From positions 1-64,000 of the forward strand of contig DAIRGA010000013.1 of NCBI GenBank assembly GCA_036794825.1: a stretch of DNA of 64,000 nt, read 5' to 3'. Below the pieces are notes generated by a model, which was given only the letters and a program-made list of their open reading frames with translations, ran no database searches and was not told the DNA's origin. The first letter of the stretch is position 1, and each line of letters opens with the position of its first letter. Position numbers and translations under genes: made by a program. This DNA is from RZYY01 sp036794825 (GTDB lineage: Bacteria; Bacteroidota; Bacteroidia; Bacteroidales; 4484-276). This document shows, one piece after another, positions 35,640-43,714 of this stretch.

Positions 35640-38012
35640 ATGAGAAGAATTTTCCTACTTAGTACGATTCTAATTCTATCTTTCACTCAGGAAACGTATG
35701 CATGGTGGACATCGCTTTACGATCGCGGAACCCCTATGTATACCTATTACTTAGGAGATGCACTGCTCTATCAGTTCGAGTTTGCAGTAAACCAGGAAAC
35801 CACACCAATGACAGTTTCCTATGGATTGGGTAAAACAACAGATGGCACCGGCTGGAATTGGTTTGCTGCAACATGGTCGAGAATGGATGGTGCAAATAAC
35901 CGGGTTTGGATTTCTAATCAAAATCAGTTGACTTTCAATTCAACTGGAAGCTGGTATTATTCAGGCCGTTTTGTATGGACGGCAAATGGATATACTGAAT
36001 ATGCCTCTGGTGACTGGGCTGACAATAGAACATCTTTGTCAGCATCAAGCTATTTTACCGTAAATGACTTGTCAAACCCAACAGCCACCTCTGCGGTTAC
36101 CGAAAGTAGTTCACAAATTAATCTTGCCTGGACAAAGTGGAATAGTAAAGATGTGCTGATCGTTCGCAAAAAATCCACTGAGAGTTGGACAGAACCCACG
36201 CAGGGCGCTTCTTACATTGTAGGAAATTCAATCGGAAGTGGTATCGTAGTTTACAAAGGAGATGCAAGCCAGTTCAACAATACTGGTCTGAGTTCATCCA
36301 CTACCTATGATTTTAAAATATATTCGATTAACAACAATTATTATAGTTCAGGAACCATTGTTACTACAACAACAAGTTCAGCATCAACCGACTATTTCAG
36401 GTCGTTAACTTCCGGTGACTGGAATAATGCAGCAACTTGGCAATCGTCCAATGATGCTTCATTCTGGGTAAATGCTACATTAACACCTGGTGTTTCTGCT
36501 TCTTCCACAACAATACGAAATGGTCATCAGGTTAATGTAGTTGGAAATGAAACGGTAAATACGATGGTGATAAACATAGGAGGTGTCGTCGAAATTCAGT
36601 CCTCTGCCAAACTCAGCATTACAAACACCCTTACAAACAACGCCGGAAACAGTGGGCTAGTTATAAAATCGAGCGCTACCGGTACAGGTTCGCTAATCCA
36701 TGCAAATTCAGATGTACCTGCCACAGTCCAGAGATACATCCCAAAGTACAACAATAGTTTAGATCACATGTTTCATTTCCTCTCTTCTCCGGTTGAAGCG
36801 CAAGCCATCAGAACCGAATTTGTTACCAATCCAATTACTGCCGGGCACGACTTCTATTCCTGGGATGAGATAAACTACCAATGGATCAATTCCAAAGACA
36901 ATGCTGGAAACTGGAACACTTCCTTCGAAAATAATTTCACCGTTGGTAAAGGCTACATGGTGGCCTATCCTGACAACGTAACGAAAAATTTCACCGGCGA
37001 ACTTAACTCCTATCCCAATACTTCACCGTTGGTGATTAATTGCACACACACAGTTGGTAAAGGTAACGGATGGAACCTGATTGGAAATCCGTTTGCTTCT
37101 TCCATTGATTGGGATGCAGTAATAAAAGGTGATGGAATGGACAATGCGCTCTATTACTACGATGCCGCTGAACAGAATTACCGCTACTATATTCAACTCG
37201 GAAGTATCGGATCGCTGGGCAGTGGATCGCGGTATATTCCTCCAATGCAGGGATTTATGGTTCATGCCAAGTCTACCGGCACACAAACAGTTACCATTAA
37301 CAACGACCACAGGGCGCATGAGGGGCAGGATACATGGTATAAAACCGCAGAAAATGAGATAGTCAGCATAGCACTGAAAGTGAATAACGGAGAATTTTCA
37401 GATGAAAGTTTTATTCATTTTACTCCGGGAGCTACACCAGGTTTTGATGGCAGCTATGATGCGTTGAAATTGTCGAGCTATAATAACCAGGTACCGAAGT
37501 TGTACACAATGAGCAATGATGATAAAAAACTGGCTATCAACGGGCTCCCTGAACTGACTGAGGGACATGAAATTCAGCTCTATTTTGAACCAGGATTAAC
37601 GGGTCCGCTAGCCATCACAGCAGAAATGAACGAGATTAATACTGAGGTTTTCATAATTGACCAAAAAACCGGAATCAATCACAATCTCTCATTGAATCCA
37701 ACATACTCTTTCACCTCCTCCGAAAACGACTCACCCAACCGTTTCCTTCTCAAATTCAGCGCGGTGGGGATTGAGGAAAACAAATCAGTTCCTGCTATCG
37801 AAGCATGGTTCAGCAACCGCATGCTGTTTGTTAACAATGCCGAAGGAGTAACGTTTGTTGAAATATTTGACCTGACCGGAAGATCAATCAAAACAGCTCA
37901 GGTCACTGGTTCAGGAATTCAATCTTTGTATTTAAAGCTATCATCAGGATTGTACCTTGTTAAACTGACCAATGGCGCTAACACACACACTATCAAAGCA
38001 ATAATTGACTAA
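35640..38012 (+). CDS. T9SS-sorted surface protein (cassette 3 cargo)
   Basis: 790 residues: signal peptide (about 1-21, TYA-WW), an unrecognised N-terminal aromatic-rich domain (22-150), an FN3-like domain (about 145-245), a segment SGDWNNAATWQSSND typical of T9SS cargo linkers, a central module with YSWDEINYQW and KGNGWNLIGNPF that is a distant version of the module in the other two cassette cargos, and a C-terminal sorting domain (VEIFDLTGRSIKTAQ, ending TIKAIID). The gene is AT-rich throughout. No enzyme motif was seen. The third small membrane protein begins 19 nt after the stop. Confidence 0.85.
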   Translation: MRRIFLLSTILILSFTQETYAWWTSLYDRGTPMYTYYLGDALLYQFEFAVNQETTPMTVSYGLGKTTDGTGWNWFAATWSRMDGANNRVWISNQNQLTFNSTGSWYYSGRFVWTANGYTEYASGDWADNRTSLSASSYFTVNDLSNPTATSAVTESSSQINLAWTKWNSKDVLIVRKKSTESWTEPTQGASYIVGNSIGSGIVVYKGDASQFNNTGLSSSTTYDFKIYSINNNYYSSGTIVTTTTSSASTDYFRSLTSGDWNNAATWQSSNDASFWVNATLTPGVSASSTTIRNGHQVNVVGNETVNTMVINIGGVVEIQSSAKLSITNTLTNNAGNSGLVIKSSATGTGSLIHANSDVPATVQRYIPKYNNSLDHMFHFLSSPVEAQAIRTEFVTNPITAGHDFYSWDEINYQWINSKDNAGNWNTSFENNFTVGKGYMVAYPDNVTKNFTGELNSYPNTSPLVINCTHTVGKGNGWNLIGNPFASSIDWDAVIKGDGMDNALYYYDAAEQNYRYYIQLGSIGSLGSGSRYIPPMQGFMVHAKSTGTQTVTINNDHRAHEGQDTWYKTAENEIVSIALKVNNGEFSDESFIHFTPGATPGFDGSYDALKLSSYNNQVPKLYTMSNDDKKLAINGLPELTEGHEIQLYFEPGLTGPLAITAEMNEINTEVFIIDQKTGINHNLSLNPTYSFTSSENDSPNRFLLKFSAVGIEENKSVPAIEAWFSNRMLFVNNAEGVTFVEIFDLTGRSIKTAQVTGSGIQSLYLKLSSGLYLVKLTNGANTHTIKAIID

Positions 38013-38031
38013 ACACTTATCTATACTACTT

Positions 38032-38256
38032 ATGAAAATGAAGAAATGGTTTTTCACAGCAATTGTGGCTCTTTTTATCCTGCTTGCTAATGCCGGCTTC
38101 ACTCAGGAACCACCACCCCCACCCTCAGGTGGACACGGACAATCCGGAAATCAACCTCCCGGCGGTGGCGTACCAGTTGGCTCCGGTCTAATAATTATGT
38201 TGGCGCTTGGCGCTGCTTACAGCGGAAGAAAAATTTACCAAATCAGGTCAAACTGA
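38032..38256 (+). CDS. Small Pro/Gly-rich single-pass membrane protein (cassette 3)
   Basis: 74 residues from the ATG at 38032 (MKMKKWFFTAIVALF). Signal peptide about 1-24 (GFT-QE), then EPPPPPSGGHGQSG, PPGGGVPVGSG, a hydrophobic helix (LIIMLALGAAYSG) and a basic tail (RKIYQIRSN). It shares the PPPPP, HG, Asn and PGGGVPV-SG positions with the copies at 30928 and 35170, although its cargo partner is the most divergent of the three. A terminator follows 22 nt after the stop. Confidence 0.85.
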   Translation: MKMKKWFFTAIVALFILLANAGFTQEPPPPPSGGHGQSGNQPPGGGVPVGSGLIIMLALGAAYSGRKIYQIRSN

Positions 38257-38277
38257 TTTTCTTAAACAACTTATCTC

Positions 38278-38313
38278 AGCCCTGTTTCCCACCGGAACAG
38301 GGCTTTGTTTTTT
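38278..38313 (+). terminator. Terminator of cassette 3
   Basis: AGCCCTGTT (38278-38286) pairs with AACAGGGCT (38296-38304), followed by TTGTTTTTT. The T-tract overlaps the -33 element of the next promoter. Confidence 0.88.
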
Positions 38314-38341
38314 GTGGTTGATGGATATTATTTTACTTTTG
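38311..38341 (+). promoter_or_regulatory. Promoter of the DUF819 gene
   Basis: TTTG (38311-38314), a 19-nt spacer, then TACTTTTG (38334-38341): a near-ideal Bacteroidota promoter directly behind the terminator. The ATG is 26 nt downstream. Confidence 0.65.
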
Positions 38342-38367
38342 GTTCCCAATTCAATTCCCCATCAAAC

Positions 38368-39525
38368 ATGGCATCAATCGTTATTCTGGTCTGCTTTTAC
38401 CTGCTGTCGCCGCTGCTGATAATTTACCTGTCAACGAAATTCAGCATCATCAATAAAATCGGCGTGGTGGTGGTTGCCTATATATCAGGCCTTCTGGCCG
38501 GCAACCTGGGAATTATTCCTGAAACCGGAAAGCAGATTCAGGATATTATCAACATGATTACCATACCGTTAGCGATCCCCTTGCTACTGTTTTCATCCAA
38601 CCTCCGTCAATGGGTGTCTCTTGCCGGCAAAACCGCCATTTCGATGATCCTGGGGATTTTGGCTGTTGTAATCATGGTAATTGCCGGTTTTCTGATCCTT
38701 AACCGGCCTGATACACCCGAACTTTGGAAAATAGGCGGATTGCTGGTTGGGGTTTATACCGGAGGCACTCCCAATCTTGCCTCGCTCAAACTTATGCTGA
38801 ATGTGGATGAAGATATCTACCTGCTTACCCACACCTACGACATGTTGCTCTCCGGGATTTACTTTCTGTTTCTGATTTCAGCAGGTCAGCGGTTCTTTCT
38901 GCTTTTTCTCCAACCCTTCCGATCGGCTTCGGGGAGAAAAGACATCAAAATGGAGAAGAGCGAAAGTAGCGGGGAATTTTTTACCTTGATCCAACGCCGG
39001 CAGATTCTACCACTTTTGGCGATGTTTGGAATTTCAGCAGCAGTTTTTCTGATAGCCGGCGGGGTTTCGGTTTTGGTGCCATCTGGCAGTCAGATGATCG
39101 TTGTTATTCTCATTATCACCACATTAGGCCTTGCCGGATCACTGGTTCCGAAGATCAATCAGACAGAGTTGACTTTTGAACTTGGTATGTACTTCATTCT
39201 GGTATTCAGCGTTTCGGTGGCTTCGATGGTAAATGTGGCATCGTTGGTACAAACATCCACGGTGGTGCTTCCCTATCTTGCGTTGGTGATTTTTGGCTCA
39301 CTCTTTCTGCATGCGCTTTTTGCCCATATTTTCAAGGTTGATGCCGACACTGTGATTATTACTTCCACGGCGTTGATCTGCAGCCCTCCGTTTGTCCCCG
39401 CTATAGCGGGCGCTCTCAAAAACCGCGAAATCGTTGTTTCTGGTCTTACTGTTGGCATTGTGGGTTATGCAGTCGGGAACTACCTCGGATTTCTGATTTC
39501 CCAGTTACTCCGGTTATGGGCATAA
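38368..39525 (+). CDS. DUF819 family integral membrane protein
   Basis: 385 residues from the ATG at 38368 (MASIVILVCFYLLSPLLI); the in-frame extension upstream lies across the promoter. About 10-11 hydrophobic segments. Family blocks: SSNLRQWVSLAGKTAISM, GGLLVGVYTGGTPNLASLK and ICSPPFVPAIAGALKNRE. DUF819 (YjcL-like) proteins resemble anion-carrier/permease folds but have no settled substrate. Its own promoter separates it from the cassette upstream, and a bidirectional hairpin separates it from the convergent Omp28-like gene. Confidence 0.88.
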   Translation: MASIVILVCFYLLSPLLIIYLSTKFSIINKIGVVVVAYISGLLAGNLGIIPETGKQIQDIINMITIPLAIPLLLFSSNLRQWVSLAGKTAISMILGILAVVIMVIAGFLILNRPDTPELWKIGGLLVGVYTGGTPNLASLKLMLNVDEDIYLLTHTYDMLLSGIYFLFLISAGQRFFLLFLQPFRSASGRKDIKMEKSESSGEFFTLIQRRQILPLLAMFGISAAVFLIAGGVSVLVPSGSQMIVVILIITTLGLAGSLVPKINQTELTFELGMYFILVFSVSVASMVNVASLVQTSTVVLPYLALVIFGSLFLHALFAHIFKVDADTVIITSTALICSPPFVPAIAGALKNREIVVSGLTVGIVGYAVGNYLGFLISQLLRLWA

Positions 39526-39560
39526 AAAAAAGCCATTAACCGTTTGAGGTCAATGGCTTT
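39524..39560. terminator. Bidirectional terminator hairpin after the DUF819 gene
   Basis: AAAGCCATT (39529-39537) pairs with AATGGCTTT (39552-39560). The A-run on the left gives a T-tract for the minus-strand gene; the plus-strand tail is weaker. Confidence 0.65.
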
Positions 39561-39600
39561 CAATTATTGAGTTCAGTCTATAAGCCAATTTGCCCCTAAA

Positions 39601-39680
39601 TCCCCAAATGGGAACTTTACCAAACTACTGATTTTTAGCGTTCTCCCATTTGGGTCAGGGGTAAAAACGCTAAAAATCAG
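39601..39680. repeat. Long intergenic inverted repeat
   Basis: CTGATTTTTAGCGTT (39628-39642) and its exact reverse complement (39666-39680) enclose a segment with CCCATTTGGG. The neighbouring CCCCAAATGGGAA at 39603-39615 can pair with it instead. It resembles the CCCCAAAGGGGACTT-type dispersed repeats of Bacteroidota (from memory). Non-coding. Confidence 0.7.
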
Positions 39681-39729
39681 CAGGGCTTGGTGGCTTTTTA
39701 CTTTAGACTCATTATTATCAAAACAAAAC

Positions 39730-41400
39730 CTATTTCATGATGGCAATTTTACCAGACAATGTCTGATCAGCAGTTTTGATGCTGATAAAGTAAATGCCGT
39801 TATCAAGTTCGCCTGAATCGAGGGTAACTTTATTAATACCTGAGTTGAATGTGCCGTTGGCAAGTTGCATAACCCTTTTGCCGGCGGTGTTGAAAAGCTC
39901 AATATTAACGTTTCCGGATTGTTTCAGATGGAAATTTACGGTGGAGGTATTGGTTACAGGATTTGGGAAAATCTCAAAAGAGTTTTCTTCAACACTGATT
40001 TCATCGAGGCCAACACCTGTGTCAACCGAGAAATGAGTTGTTTCTTTAAATCCAAATGAGGAACCATTACCGATGGTTTTCATCACACCATTAACATACG
40101 ACCTCAGTGTGTAGTAGGTAGTGAGGCCATCACCACCAGCATCATACATAATAAAACGATGGCAGCCGATCGAACCATTGTAATAAACGGTGTCTCTGAA
40201 GAATTGATTGGGTTGAGTATAGGGACCACCTGCGTCAATAACATTTCCATCCGGATCAAGCACTTCCCAGGATGTATGCTGTGGGTTGGCATCCGTGCTC
40301 ATAATTAAAACCAGATAATCGTTTACAATTTCCGGATTAATAACTTCAAATCCATGATGATCATTTTCAGGATTTTCATCAGTACCATTATTAGGATCGG
40401 TAACAAACACGTTTATTTGATTGGTCTCGAGAAGGTTGACAGCAAATTCAGGAACTACAATGTGCACTTTTTCGGTGTAAGCAATCGAACCAGTCCAGGG
40501 ATGAGTGTAAACCAATTCGCCATTCACTTCTATTTTAATATTGAGAGAGGTCAATGGTTCTGCGCCCTTATTTTTCACAACAACTTCAGGGGCAATCAAT
40601 CCGGTACACATTTTTGCAGGGATGTTCATTACGCTGAACAATTCGGCATCCAAAGTGTATTCAGGTGAATTCAAAGTTAACATTTTGGCCTGCATTATTT
40701 CTTTACCGGTATTGTTCTGTACGAAAGCCACCAGGTCGCAATTTTCCTTGTTCCACGCTGGATTCATTGTAAATGGCAGAGTAAGTTGAACAACATTGCT
40801 GCTTGAAAAATCGAGGACAGTACCGTTTTGTGTTGGAATAATATCTCTGGTCACCCAGTTAAGATCGGGCATCCCCATCCAGCTATACTGAATATTCGAC
40901 TCGGTAAGGAAAAGCTGAAATACAATGTTGGTGTAAGTATCAGGAACTACTTTCTCGACAGTAACATAGGCTTCGTAGTTGTTGCCGCCAACATTCTGAT
41001 AGCTCATACTGATCGCAAACTGGCTGGGTAGATTGACGCGCTGATTGTACCTGCTGAGGTAAGCGCTGTAGTTGGTTTGCCCAGCGCCACCGCCGCCTGA
41101 GTGGGTAACGATACCATCAAATTTTGCAGTAGGATAACTGGTTACACCATAATATTGCGCTCTTGCATTGGTTTCGGTGGTGTAAAACTGCGGAATACTG
41201 AACGACGATGTGTGAATAGCAATCGGAGCAATGTTAAGTCCGGCTGCCAGCATGTCCTTGACGCCATTGGCAGCGGCGGGGCAGTAGGGGCAGTTAACGC
41301 CCGTAAAAACCTCAATTACAACCTTTTCGCGGGCTACTTGCGAAAAAGAAGATTGTACCATTAATAGTACGCTTACGAGCAAAAGTGAAAATGTTCTCAT
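39730..41400 (-). CDS. Omp28-like T9SS protein with CPYC thioredoxin-like domain
   Basis: 556 residues, signal peptide 1-20 (SFS-QVA). The N-terminal domain (about 25-190) resembles Omp28/thioredoxin-fold proteins, with a redox-type CxxC at Cys37-Pro-Tyr-Cys40 and SYPTAKFDG as the cis-Pro loop region. Middle beta-sandwich domains (about 255-460) include TSWEVLDPDGNVIDAGGPYT. The C terminus is a T9SS type A sorting domain (FEIFPNPVTNTSTVNFHL, ending GKIAIMK). It follows a paralogue with a CGPC motif on the same strand. Surface disulfide chemistry or adhesion are both possible; Omp28 itself has no proven enzyme activity. Confidence 0.88.
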   Translation of the reverse strand: MRTFSLLLVSVLLMVQSSFSQVAREKVVIEVFTGVNCPYCPAAANGVKDMLAAGLNIAPIAIHTSSFSIPQFYTTETNARAQYYGVTSYPTAKFDGIVTHSGGGGAGQTNYSAYLSRYNQRVNLPSQFAISMSYQNVGGNNYEAYVTVEKVVPDTYTNIVFQLFLTESNIQYSWMGMPDLNWVTRDIIPTQNGTVLDFSSSNVVQLTLPFTMNPAWNKENCDLVAFVQNNTGKEIMQAKMLTLNSPEYTLDAELFSVMNIPAKMCTGLIAPEVVVKNKGAEPLTSLNIKIEVNGELVYTHPWTGSIAYTEKVHIVVPEFAVNLLETNQINVFVTDPNNGTDENPENDHHGFEVINPEIVNDYLVLIMSTDANPQHTSWEVLDPDGNVIDAGGPYTQPNQFFRDTVYYNGSIGCHRFIMYDAGGDGLTTYYTLRSYVNGVMKTIGNGSSFGFKETTHFSVDTGVGLDEISVEENSFEIFPNPVTNTSTVNFHLKQSGNVNIELFNTAGKRVMQLANGTFNSGINKVTLDSGELDNGIYFISIKTADQTLSGKIAIMK

Positions 41401-41448
41401 AGTTTTGGTGAGTTAGTTTTTAATTAGACTATCGAAATTAATTGTGTG

Positions 41449-41456
41449 CAAAAATA
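41449..41456 (-). promoter_or_regulatory. Probable -7 box of the CPYC Omp28-like gene
   Basis: The minus strand reads TATTTTTG, 48 nt before the ATG at 41400, so this gene can be expressed independently of its upstream paralogue. The -33 element is unclear. Confidence 0.45.
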
Positions 41457-41584
41457 ACTATTTACAAAAATGAGTCTCTGCGAAATTATTGCATGTCGTC
41501 AAAATATGTCAAGCAGTTACAGGTTACAAAAGCCTGAATATTAGCGACAAGATTGAAGATTCGTTTATTTCGTGCGTCCTCAGT

Positions 41585-43279
41585 TTATTGCGTTACAACA
41601 ACCTTTTGATTGAGGGTCATAGCTCCGATACGTCCTGCGATATAATAGACGCCAGGTTTCAGATCTTGTGTTGTAAAAACTTCCTGGATTATACCCGGCT
41701 CATACCTCTCCTGCCCAATCCTTTTGATAACCTGCCCGAGCTGGTCGTAAAGGAAAACTTCGGCCATTTCCTGCTGAAAGAGTTGAAATTCTATATAACC
41801 GGTATTCTGAACCGGATTGGGATAGAGTGATATTACTGAAGCAGATTGATTTTCAGCAATTTCTACCGTTCCGCCTACATCAAATTGAGCTTTGGCCATA
41901 CTGCCAAAAGCTGTACCGGAAAGTATCTGCGAGCTTGTTCCGTAATAAAGCACAAAGAATCCCGGAGCTTCGATACCATTGCCAGCCGCATCATAAATGG
42001 TAAAAAAGTAGCAGCCATTCTCAGTAAGGTTAATGATTTCGTTCACCGTTGCACCGGGTGTTGTATATGGTCCACCGCTGATTACGATTTCGCCGGCAAG
42101 GTTTTTAATATCCCAGGTAATTTGCTCCGGGTTATTGTCAAGCTTGATCATCAGCTTTACCTCAGAGGGCGTGGCCGCTGCAACATTGAAATTATAGACT
42201 ATCGTGTTGTTTTTTACATACTGGTCGTTTACACCGTTTGGATTTTGGAGCGTAATTTCCAAAGCATTTTGAGGAAGAACAGTGAAACTGATATCAGCAA
42301 GCGCAACAACCTCTGATTCGAGAAAACCAAGATTTCCTGACCAGTTGAGAATTTGCTGGGAACCTCCGTTAACGCTGTAAACAATTTCTGCAGAAGTTAG
42401 CGGGTTTGTACCATAATTGGCAAGAGTTATCACCGGAGAGTAGGCTCCCGAACAGTTGGTTGCGGTGAGATTGGTAAGATTATAGATGGCTGCATCGGTG
42501 TTGTGAAGCGGTGCAAAAACTTCCGGATCACTATTACCTGCTTGCTTCACGCTCCTCGTTCCGTTTTCCTGGATAAATCCTACTACACCAAGCTCATCCA
42601 TATCATAGATATTGGCCAGTTTCCACGATTCACGCAGAATAATGTAATCGCCTTGTTCCCAGGCGGTTGGAATAGCCGTTCCAAGATGATTGGGCAGCAT
42701 CTTTTTCATCACGTCATGAAATGTCTTTTCTCCATTACTGCCGGGTGGAGTGGCAAAATTGATCACTTTTTCAATTACCGCCATTTGTGCTTTGTAGTTA
42801 CCTGAAACTGGCTGAGCAGCGGTAATTCGCATCACAACATGGATCGAATCCTGTGCAGCCGAAAGGTAATGATATAGATCTATGCTAAAAGGAGAAGGAA
42901 CCGCATATGCCTGGTTAATCAGGTTCTGACTGAATCCGCTTGGAGCGCCCGGATAACTGAAACCTGCTCCTGAAGGAATTACTCCGTCAATCACAGCCGT
43001 TGGAACCCCGTTGATGCCATAATATGCAACTCTGGCATTGTTTTCGCCAACATTGTGCAAATGCATTGGATCGTATCCCGGAAAATACCAGTGGTACTTG
43101 ATTGCGGTGATCTTGTCACGGTTTTGGTTCAACAGAGCATCAAATGCCGGATTCTGCGCTCCACATGGGCCGCAGGAAGCATTGGTACCTTCTTCGATCA
43201 AGACCAGTCGCTGGGTTTGGGATAGAAGTGGTGATGCGACAAGTAAAATACTGATAATGAGTAAAGTAATTTTATTCAT
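41585..43279 (-). CDS. Omp28-like T9SS protein with CGPC thioredoxin-like domain
   Basis: 564 residues from the ATG at 43279 (MNKITLLIISILLVASPLLS); the frame extends 42 nt upstream across the promoter-to-start leader. Signal peptide 1-20. The thioredoxin-like domain carries Cys36-Gly-Pro-Cys39, the motif of classical thioredoxin, and GVPTAVIDGV as the cis-Pro loop. There are beta-sandwich domains in the middle (ITWDIKNLAGEIVISGGPYT, parallel to the CPYC paralogue) and a C-terminal T9SS sorting domain (VISLYPNPVQNTGYIEFQL, ending NQKVVVTQ). It is likely cell-surface or secreted. Paralogous to the next gene downstream. Confidence 0.88.
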   Translation of the reverse strand: MNKITLLIISILLVASPLLSQTQRLVLIEEGTNASCGPCGAQNPAFDALLNQNRDKITAIKYHWYFPGYDPMHLHNVGENNARVAYYGINGVPTAVIDGVIPSGAGFSYPGAPSGFSQNLINQAYAVPSPFSIDLYHYLSAAQDSIHVVMRITAAQPVSGNYKAQMAVIEKVINFATPPGSNGEKTFHDVMKKMLPNHLGTAIPTAWEQGDYIILRESWKLANIYDMDELGVVGFIQENGTRSVKQAGNSDPEVFAPLHNTDAAIYNLTNLTATNCSGAYSPVITLANYGTNPLTSAEIVYSVNGGSQQILNWSGNLGFLESEVVALADISFTVLPQNALEITLQNPNGVNDQYVKNNTIVYNFNVAAATPSEVKLMIKLDNNPEQITWDIKNLAGEIVISGGPYTTPGATVNEIINLTENGCYFFTIYDAAGNGIEAPGFFVLYYGTSSQILSGTAFGSMAKAQFDVGGTVEIAENQSASVISLYPNPVQNTGYIEFQLFQQEMAEVFLYDQLGQVIKRIGQERYEPGIIQEVFTTQDLKPGVYYIAGRIGAMTLNQKVVVTQ

Positions 43280-43318
43280 AAAACTAATTTTGATTGGATT
43301 GGTATAAAATTTCATATG

Positions 43319-43347
43319 CAAAAATATGCATTTAATTTCTAATCAAA
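43319..43347 (-). promoter_or_regulatory. Promoter of the CGPC Omp28-like gene
   Basis: On the minus strand TTTG (43344-43347), a 17-nt spacer, then TATTTTTG (43319-43326), 39 nt before the ATG at 43279. Confidence 0.6.
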
Positions 43348-43652
43348 ATTTCCATTTCCAATGGGCGCCCGCAATTGATTCTGAGGTTGAAGAAAAAAAA
43401 CTTTACATCACCGGGGATTCATTCCAAACCCCCTTCAGACTGCCTCACTGATTGAGTGGTTCTCGGTGATATGCGAGCAAATTGAATGCTAATAATTTAG
43501 AAAAATTGCAAATCAGGGATCGGAACATTGATCACTTGTTTGGTGTGAACCGCAGGAAATTCATCTCAAAAATATCCCAAGAACATACTTCCAGTTTTGA
43601 TGATTAACTACTTTTGCCCAAATGCCAAAAAAGGGGGATTGATTAAATATTC

Positions 43653-43660
43653 TATTTTTG
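43653..43660 (+). promoter_or_regulatory. Probable -7 box of the carboxyltransferase gene
   Basis: TATTTTTG lies 54 nt before the ATG at 43715. The -33 position lacks a clear TTTG. Confidence 0.4.
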
Positions 43661-43714
43661 CACGCTTTTTTGGTTTTGCAATTTACTGTCTATTAATGAT
43701 GAAATATTGATACT

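Larger units (their letters stand above)
43280..43714. other. Divergent intergenic region
   Basis: 435 bp with promoters at both edges (43319-43347 minus, 43653-43660 plus) and a further TACTTTTG at 43609-43616. No gene, RNA or strong hairpin was recognised between them. Confidence 0.5.
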
